A stretch of 22,880 nt of DNA from Chromera velia (lineage: Eukaryota > Sar > Chromeraceae). This document shows, piece after piece, positions 17,567-22,880 of the stretch (positions are counted from its first letter, which is position 1; each line of letters starts with the position of its first letter). The stretch is taken from contig JAHBMJ010002090.1 of the NCBI GenBank assembly GCA_018398765.1, positions 1 to 22,880 on the forward strand, given 5' to 3'. Below the pieces are notes generated by a model. It was not told the origin of the DNA. It saw only the letters and a list, made by a program, of their open reading frames with translations, and ran no database searches. A program made the position numbers and the translations under genes.

Positions 17567-19867
17567 ATGTGCAGGTCACGGCAGGGCGGAGGGAGATGGA
17601 CAGGGAGACACTTCAGGAGGGCACGGAAAGGGACTCGCGGATGGCCTTCTGGAAAGAGGTGGGGCCAAAGACCTCCGGATTTGTTGGAGACGGGAACTCC
17701 AAAGAGTCAGGGTGGGGGGTTGAAGGGAAGGGAGGGGAAGCAGCAACTTGGAGGGGGGGACATAGAAGAGGACTTTCTGGGCGGGCAGGGAGGGAATGAA
17801 GTATGCCATCACAGTAAGCTCGGCTCGTGCATGCATAGAAGAGAGGCCTTCTCGGTAGACTTCGGACAAAGAACGTATGACAGAACGCCATCTTCTCCAG
17901 CGATCACACATAACATTCACAGAGGTAAGACCCCTTCGCCTCTCTCGGATGCATCGACTCTCGATACACGCCACTCTCCTCTCGGAGTAGCTAACAATGT
18001 CATCTCTTTGGATAAAGAAGAACACATGAGTGCAGAAGGTATCGAATGGAAGGTGACAAATGTATGCGATGTTTCTTTTCCTTTTCTTTCACTTCCTCTT
18101 CCTCTCTCTCTCACTGGAGTGGGAGAAGGGGGGAAAAACCAACCAACGGGGAAGACAGGAGGGAAAGGAAATGAAGAGACGAAGAAAAGAATGGATAGAC
18201 GAGGGGAGAAAGGAAAGGGGGGTAATGGAAGAAGCTTCAAAGGGAATAGAGAAAATGAAAAAGGAAAAGACAAAAGAGGGGGTGATGGCCCGGGTCCTCC
18301 GGATGCCTCGGGGAGAAAGAAGTCGAAGGAGGAGGGGACCCAGTGCTACAAATGTAGTTGTGCTGCGAATAGCACCTGCAGCCACTGTAGGTGCGCTAAG
18401 CTGAAAAGGGCTTGCTGGAACTGTTCTCTAGGAAGACAGGGCAAATGTCAGAATCCTTTTGGAAATTCTTCCCCCTTTGCTTCTTCTTCTTCCTCTTCTT
18501 CTCCCTCCCCTTCTCCTTCCGCTTCCTCTTTGTCTTCTTCTTCTTCCTCTTCTTCTTTTTTTGCTGCTGCTGCTGCTGCTGCTTCTTCTTCTTCTTCAGA
18601 ATCTTCTTCTTTTTCTTTTTCTTCTTCTGCTGCTGCTGCTCCTTCTTCTTCTTTTTCTTCTTCTTCTTCTTCTTCTTCTTTTTCTTCTTCTTCTTCTTCT
18701 TCTTTTTTTGCTTCTTCTTCTTCTTCTTCTTTTTCTTCTTCTTCTTTTTCTGCTGCTGCTGCTGCTGCTCCTACTTCTTCTTCTTCTTCTTTTTCTTCTT
18801 CTTCTTTGTCTGCTCTTTTCTTTTCTTCTTCTTCTGCTAGACCTTGCAAGGGAAGGAACGAGGGGGGCAACGGACAGGGAGGGGAGGGAGGGGAGAGGCC
18901 AGGCCACTGGATGGACCCTTCTTCTTCTTTTTCTTCTTCTTCTTCTTCTTCTTCTTCTTCTTTTTCTTCTTCTTCTTCTTCCTCGGCGGCAGGCAGTAGG
19001 GGGAAAGAAGGAAGGGGGGGAGGGATTAACAGAAATAGGGCCGTGCGAGATTTGTCAGGTTGTGCTGGGAAGGAAGGGGGCCATCCAGCTGGACCTCTCC
19101 CTCATCCCGGCCTGATCGACCCGTTGAATGCATGCATACAGGTTCAAAATCCTGTGAACTCTCTTTCTCTCTCCTCTTTTTCTCCTCTTTCTGGATCTGC
19201 TATGGCCGAAGAACCTTTTCTCTCTGCATCTTCACATTTTTCGTCTTCTTCCTCTTCCTCGTTGTTTGCTTATGATGAGAGTGAGCTGGGACTCGATGGA
19301 GGATCTAATCCTGCACTGAATCGCAGCTCGAATGAAGTTTTGCTTTCACGGCCTTCGCCGTCTTCTAACAAGCTTTCTCGCTCGAGGGGACAGGGCCTTC
19401 CATCCCCTTTTTCTGGATCGCCACGCCTTTCTAACTCTGAGTCCTCTTCCCCGCGGGGCGATCTCCCTCCTATTTATCGACCTTCCTCTTTTGTGCCAGC
19501 CTTAACACTCCTCATCCCACACAGCAAGAAAAGGAGGAGAAAGAAACAAAGGAGAGATCGTAATATTCTGGATGATTCTTCTTCCTTTTGCTCTGCTACC
19601 TCGCATGCTCCTCCCAAATCGTTCTCTTCTTCTTTTTCTTCTTTTTTGGATTCTTCTTCTCCCCCCTCCTCCCCCTCTTCTTTTTCTTCTTCTTCTTCTT
19701 CTTCTTCTTTTTCTTCTTTTCCTCCTCTACTTGTATTAGGGCATAAAAGGTTACATGGTGGTGAGAGATGGTTTGAAATCAGGCGCTCTCCTAAGTCTGG
19801 TCTCGAATGGGTAAAAGAAAGGGACTTGATGAAAGAAAGGTCGGAGGATGAGAGAATAATCAAATAG
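17567..19867 (+). CDS. LINE ORF1: Cys-rich zinc-binding-like, Ser-rich protein, 766 aa
   Basis: An uninterrupted 766-codon frame. Residues 1-200 are Gly/Arg-rich and unremarkable, and 200-255 are a Lys/Glu/Gly-rich charged stretch. Residues 258-297 hold a compact Cys cluster (CYKCSC...CSHCRCAKLKRACWNCSLG...C), reminiscent of the CXC-type Cys regions in some LINE ORF1 proteins and probably a nucleic-acid-binding metal site. Residues 299-424, about 451-473 and about 685-720 are long Ser tracts with Ala and Phe, encoded by TCT/TTC/GCT triplet arrays. A KKRRRKKQRR cluster near residue 653 looks like a nuclear-localisation or RNA-binding patch. I see no RRM or coiled coil. In LINEs ORF1 binds the RNA; that role here is inferred. 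The ATG at 17567 is the first in frame, but a later start is possible because the first 200 residues look non-conserved. Confidence 0.65.
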   Translation: MCRSRQGGGRWTGRHFRRARKGTRGWPSGKRWGQRPPDLLETGTPKSQGGGLKGREGKQQLGGGDIEEDFLGGQGGNEVCHHSKLGSCMHRREAFSVDFGQRTYDRTPSSPAITHNIHRGKTPSPLSDASTLDTRHSPLGVANNVISLDKEEHMSAEGIEWKVTNVCDVSFPFLSLPLPLSLTGVGEGGKNQPTGKTGGKGNEETKKRMDRRGEKGKGGNGRSFKGNRENEKGKDKRGGDGPGPPDASGRKKSKEEGTQCYKCSCAANSTCSHCRCAKLKRACWNCSLGRQGKCQNPFGNSSPFASSSSSSSPSPSPSASSLSSSSSSSSFFAAAAAAASSSSSESSSFSFSSSAAAAPSSSFSSSSSSSSFSSSSSSSFFASSSSSSFSSSSFSAAAAAAPTSSSSSFSSSSLSALFFSSSSARPCKGRNEGGNGQGGEGGERPGHWMDPSSSFSSSSSSSSSSFSSSSSSSAAGSRGKEGRGGGINRNRAVRDLSGCAGKEGGHPAGPLPHPGLIDPLNACIQVQNPVNSLSLSSFSPLSGSAMAEEPFLSASSHFSSSSSSSLFAYDESELGLDGGSNPALNRSSNEVLLSRPSPSSNKLSRSRGQGLPSPFSGSPRLSNSESSSPRGDLPPIYRPSSFVPALTLLIPHSKKRRRKKQRRDRNILDDSSSFCSATSHAPPKSFSSSFSSFLDSSSPPSSPSSFSSSSSSSSFSSFPPLLVLGHKRLHGGERWFEIRRSPKSGLEWVKERDLMKERSEDERIIK
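18475..18838 (+). repeat. Triplet microsatellite (TTC/TCT/GCT) within LINE ORF1
   Basis: About 360 bp of TTC-phase triplets with short GCT blocks, giving Ser/Phe/Ala homopolymers in the ORF1 frame. Related shorter tracts lie at 18917-18985 and 19618-19728. All-Phe, all-Leu and all-Glu frames in this interval are shadows. Confidence 0.9.
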
Positions 19868-22800
19868 AAAGCCGTGAGAGAGTATTGGAAGGTAAAAAGA
19901 GGCAAGTTCAAGAAGCGAAGGAATGCTTGCTACCAGGACTTGACGGTGTCTCACCCACAGGACCGTCTACGCTTTACCTACATCAATGTGGGAGGATTGC
20001 AGCGGAAGATAAGAAATGGAGACATTCGTTCATGGCCTACGGGGCAGCACTCCTAGGTAGAACCCTAGTACCATGCATATTTATGCTTTAATTGAAGATA
20101 ATATAACATAGGTTCTAATAGGTTCCAACACTGTTTTTTGCTTTTCTAGACTCGTTAGTGTAAGCTTCTTTCAGGTTCTTTAAAGAAGAATCAAGTCTAT
20201 ATTGCGTCAAAGTAGTGTCTCCATCATTTGGTTCTTACTCTCTAAAAAAACCGCTAGAACCTAAGTTCTAGGAACCTAGACAAAAACCTATAAGAACCAT
20301 GAAGAACCCCTCCCCTAAAGCTTTAGAAAGACTAAAGACCTAATTTAAATGATTAAAATAATCTAAACAAATAAAACAGATGCTTACATATGCCAAAATT
20401 GACCGTCAAAATCATAAAACTCAGCTATCAACTCGCTTTTTCTTCTCTTCAAACAGATTTACAAGATGAGCAAGCTCTTTATCTTTCATGAAGACGGTTT
20501 TATTCATTTCATATGCATGTTAAATATAAAAGAACACAGAAGAAAGTGGGACGTTATCGACGCGAATCTTTTCAGGCTTCCTGTTTTGGCCTAACTGCCA
20601 AAGGAAAGAGAAAGCACTCATGTTGGCTAAGTCGGTCAAAGCCTCGTTGGAGTTAGGATATGTATGCACAGCAATCCCTGCCAATCTAGTACAGTTTATC
20701 TAGGTCATTTTCTTCATCTTGGACGTGTGCAATCGCTCGCAACCCTGAGGGTTCAAAAGCTTTCTTCTTATCATTCTATAGAGAAAGGGCAGAAATGTAT
20801 AGCCCACACAGAGAGCAACGTAACGGTTGACACTTTCATGAAGCATATCAAAGCAAAGAGCGGTTGTCACGCATCAAATAGTGATACCATTACCATTCAA
20901 AAAAATGGTTTCAAAGCTTAATTGAGTTAGAGAAGAGCCAACCTTGCATAATAGATTTTTTGTTGGAGTCTTGATAAATCTTGGAACCCTCTTTTTCTTT
21001 TTTTAATCTTTACTATCTGGAACCTTCTTTGTCGCTCTTTCTCCCTCTACCTCTCACAGTCCTTTTCCAACGTTTTTCAGTCGGATTGGTGGACAAACTT
21101 TTGAATATTTTCATCGTATTCAATGTTTCATAACTGGTTTTGGACAGGTTCTTTGGGGTTCTTGGAGGGTCAGACTGAGAAGGCTAGAACCTAGATTCTA
21201 GGAACCTAAGAACCTAGAGGTGGAGACATATAGTTTTTAAGCTCAAACCGAATAAAAACCTTTAACCAATACTCTAAAAGTGTCATTTTTTTGTTTTTTA
21301 GAACTTCTTTTGCTTATAAAATAAGTTTGGAGTTCATTTTAAATGTTTTAAAGCTTAGATTGCTACTGCAAAGTCGTTCGACGACCACATCTATATTTCA
21401 GAGTGCCTTCCCGTAGTTCATGGCTCACTGAAACGGATGCGGATGTTGTGGTTCTGGTTGAAACACAGCACCTGTCCTGCGATCTAGAACTAGGGGGTTG
21501 GAAAGGAGTAAATTGGTCACATAGGGAATGGAGAAGGAGAAAGACAAAAGTCTATTCCGCTTGTGCAGATAAAGAAATCCGGTCTGGAGGCGTATGCATT
21601 TTGGTTAAATCGGACCGTTGGGGGGAACTCAGACCGGAGTTTGAGCTGGTAGGGCCGAGCATTGCCAGGGTGGCCATCTACCCGTCGGGTAGAAAACTGC
21701 ATATGTTTCAGGTGTATTTGCTGGAGGGTTAGTCGAATCATAAGAAAGATAACACGAAAGAGATCCTGTCTGATTCCCTGTGCTCTGTCCCCCTGGGAGA
21801 GCCGAGAGTGGTCCTGGGGGACCTCAACTCTCACACAGCATCGCTCTGTCCAGAAGGTCTCAAATGGAATCGTGAGCAACTGTTCGAACAGGACGAATCT
21901 ACTGGTTCTGACGAGTCGGCTCCCTCTTTCATCTGGCATTCAGAATGCAAGCAGTCAGTCGACCCCATGGGCCATGAATTGGTGCGTCTTTGCGGTGAAA
22001 GCAACCTACTCATCCTGAATGGTCTGCAAGGGAAGTGTGGGGGCAAAGACTTCCGCTTTTCAGGTGTTTGTACCTGTAAATCAAAGAACACGAAAAAAGA
22101 GGCATCCGTTGTTGATTATGCATTGGTTGACCCTTTCCTTCTCTCCTCTTGCATGGACTGGGAAATCGCTTTCGATAGATTGATTGGTTCCGATCATGAC
22201 CATGCATCTATCTGTTTTTCTCTCCTCTCTTCTTCGCTTGAGGCTGCGGGAAAGCGGACGGATGCCCCATCCCTGCAACAGTGCCCCCCGCTTTACAGAT
22301 CCATCAGAAAGGCAGCGGTGAAAGATGAGGATTTGCTGCCAATAGCGGCAGCAGCAAGAAAGCTGGTGGAAGAGACATGACAGGGACTCTGGGAGTATCA
22401 TAGAGAAGTTGAACCATTCGAAGAGCCTCCCCTTCCCCCACCCCCTCCTGTGTCTTCCTCCTCACCCTCCTCGACAGCCTTTTTGCCCTCTTCTTTGACC
22501 TCCTCCCCAGTGAGCCCTCAAGATAAGAAAGACCGGGTGAAAGCTTTGGCCATAGCCTGGTGTCGGGTTTTGGTTGGGCCGGTGAAGGAAGTAATAGCGA
22601 AAGCGATAGAGAAGCAACAGCCTCCTACCTTCAAAACGTTGTTTAGAAAGAAGGAAGGGTGGTGGGATGAGGAATATAAAGAGCTGCAGGAATGTCTGAA
22701 GAAAGTAAGGAAAGAAGTTGAAGACTGTGCAAGTGGGGTGGAGAGAGAGTTAAAGCAGGAAAGGGTGGAAGACATCTTTAAAAAAAGGAGAGAGATCTTC

Positions 22801-22880
22801 CGGCAGAAAAGGAAGAGATTTGAGAGAGCGGAAACTGAAAAAGCGAAGACACATTTGCTTAATGACCCCCTCTTCTTTTG
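19868..22880 (+). pseudogene. LINE ORF2: APE-type endonuclease and start of linker, interrupted
   Basis: Follows ORF1 in the same frame after a single TAG (19865-19867). The endonuclease begins LRFTYINVGGLQRKI with the catalytic Asn near 19985. It is split at 20037-21416 by a DNA transposon and resumes SWLTETDADVVVLVETQ, with the catalytic Glu near 21460. Then come VVLGDLNSH (Asp near 21820), SVVDYALVDP (Asp near 22114) and GSDHDHASICFSL (Asp-His near 22192). Every catalytic motif of the exonuclease-endonuclease-phosphatase fold is present. Downstream is a Pro/Ser-rich linker (22430-22520) and the WWDEEYKEL segment that LINEs carry between endonuclease and reverse transcriptase, then a basic helical stretch. 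In-frame stops: TAG at 21730-21732 and TGA at 22378-22380, the latter explainable as CGA to TGA. No frameshift seen. Confidence 0.85.
20037..21416. mobile_element. Non-autonomous DNA transposon, 1380 bp, 8-bp target duplication
   Basis: Left end CTACGGGGCAGCACTC and the complement of the right end CTACGGGAAGGCACTC match at about 13 of 16 positions. The element is flanked by identical TTCATGGC (20029-20036 and 21417-21424). Taking out the element and one duplication leaves the LINE endonuclease frame continuous (DIRSWLTETDAD). An 8-bp duplication is typical of hAT elements, though P-type and Merlin elements also make it; the CTACGGG end is not a textbook hAT terminus. Near each end is a 27-bp repeat containing TAGAACCTAAGTTCTAGG-like sequence (20254-20280, 21184-21210), plausible transposase-binding sites. 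The interior is AT-rich. The longest frame (20664-20921, 85 aa) resembles nothing I know, so it depends on a transposase made elsewhere. Confidence 0.85.

Larger units (their letters stand above)
17555..22880 (+). mobile_element. APE-type LINE (non-LTR retrotransposon), 3' end outside the window
   Basis: ORF1 (17567-19867) is followed by an ORF2 whose N-terminal apurinic-type endonuclease and linker can be read to the window edge. A 1380-bp DNA transposon is inserted in the endonuclease. The reverse transcriptase would lie beyond 22880, so the clade (L1/Tx1, CR1/Jockey, R1/I or other) cannot be decided. The 5' end is uncertain: only about 40 bp separate the dispersed repeat from ORF1. ORF2 carries two in-frame stops (21730-21732 and 22378-22380) and the insertion, so this copy is dead. 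Confidence 0.85.

Noticed and set aside
18412-19115. Poly-Phe, poly-Leu and poly-Glu/Arg frames overlapping LINE ORF1
   Set aside because: They are the other reading frames of the TTC triplet array. Only the frame with the Cys cluster and flanking non-repeat sequence continues coherently.
20037-21416. Could the insertion in the LINE be a spliceosomal intron (GTAGAA near 20057, TTTCAG at about 21402)?
   Set aside because: An in-frame TAG precedes the candidate donor and the spliced frame would not restore the domain, whereas exact removal with one target duplication does. It is a transposon insertion, not an intron.

Overview
The window looks like a repeat-rich nuclear contig from an alga with a secondary (red-lineage) plastid. 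The only host gene I can support is at the left edge: on the minus strand, the first exon of a chlorophyll a/c-type light-harvesting protein with a two-part plastid-targeting leader, ending at a clean splice donor. Everything else is transposable elements, their remains, or non-coding DNA with many inverted repeats. A chromerid such as Chromera velia, which has a large repeat-rich genome and this class of antenna protein, would fit. That assignment is a guess; a stramenopile with a bulky genome would fit too.

Layout. 85-495 (-): LHC exon 1. 496-2038: non-coding upstream sequence. 2039-2431: 5' LTR, primer-binding site and short internal piece of a Copia-type LTR fossil. 2432-7428: a second LTR element (228-bp LTRs) lying directly against that fossil; it holds a degraded ORF of unknown product, a long TG/GAGTGT microsatellite and several hairpins, and it has two copies of a hairpin-plus-polypurine motif. 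7588-7968: a 380-bp element that is almost entirely one long inverted repeat. 7969-12970: AT-rich non-coding DNA with small palindromes, short tandem repeats, a 326-bp tandem duplication and a pair of ACCGGTAAT-rich repeats. 13052-17491 (-): a Copia-type LTR fossil with 313-bp LTRs about 95% identical. It sits in a dispersed repeat whose uninterrupted copy is also in this window (10641-10762), so the insertion point is known to the base. 17567-22880 (+, runs off the edge): an APE-type LINE with a Cys- and Ser-rich ORF1 and an ORF2 endonuclease domain.

The clearest new observation is at 20037-21416. A 1380-bp non-autonomous DNA transposon with 16-bp imperfect terminal inverted repeats and an exact 8-bp target duplication (TTCATGGC) has landed inside the LINE endonuclease domain, and the reading frame matches on both sides. 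Together the elements record at least two, probably three, nested insertions in about 20 kb. Nothing in the window looks like a CRISPR array, rRNA, or a convincing tRNA, and I see no multi-gene host system.
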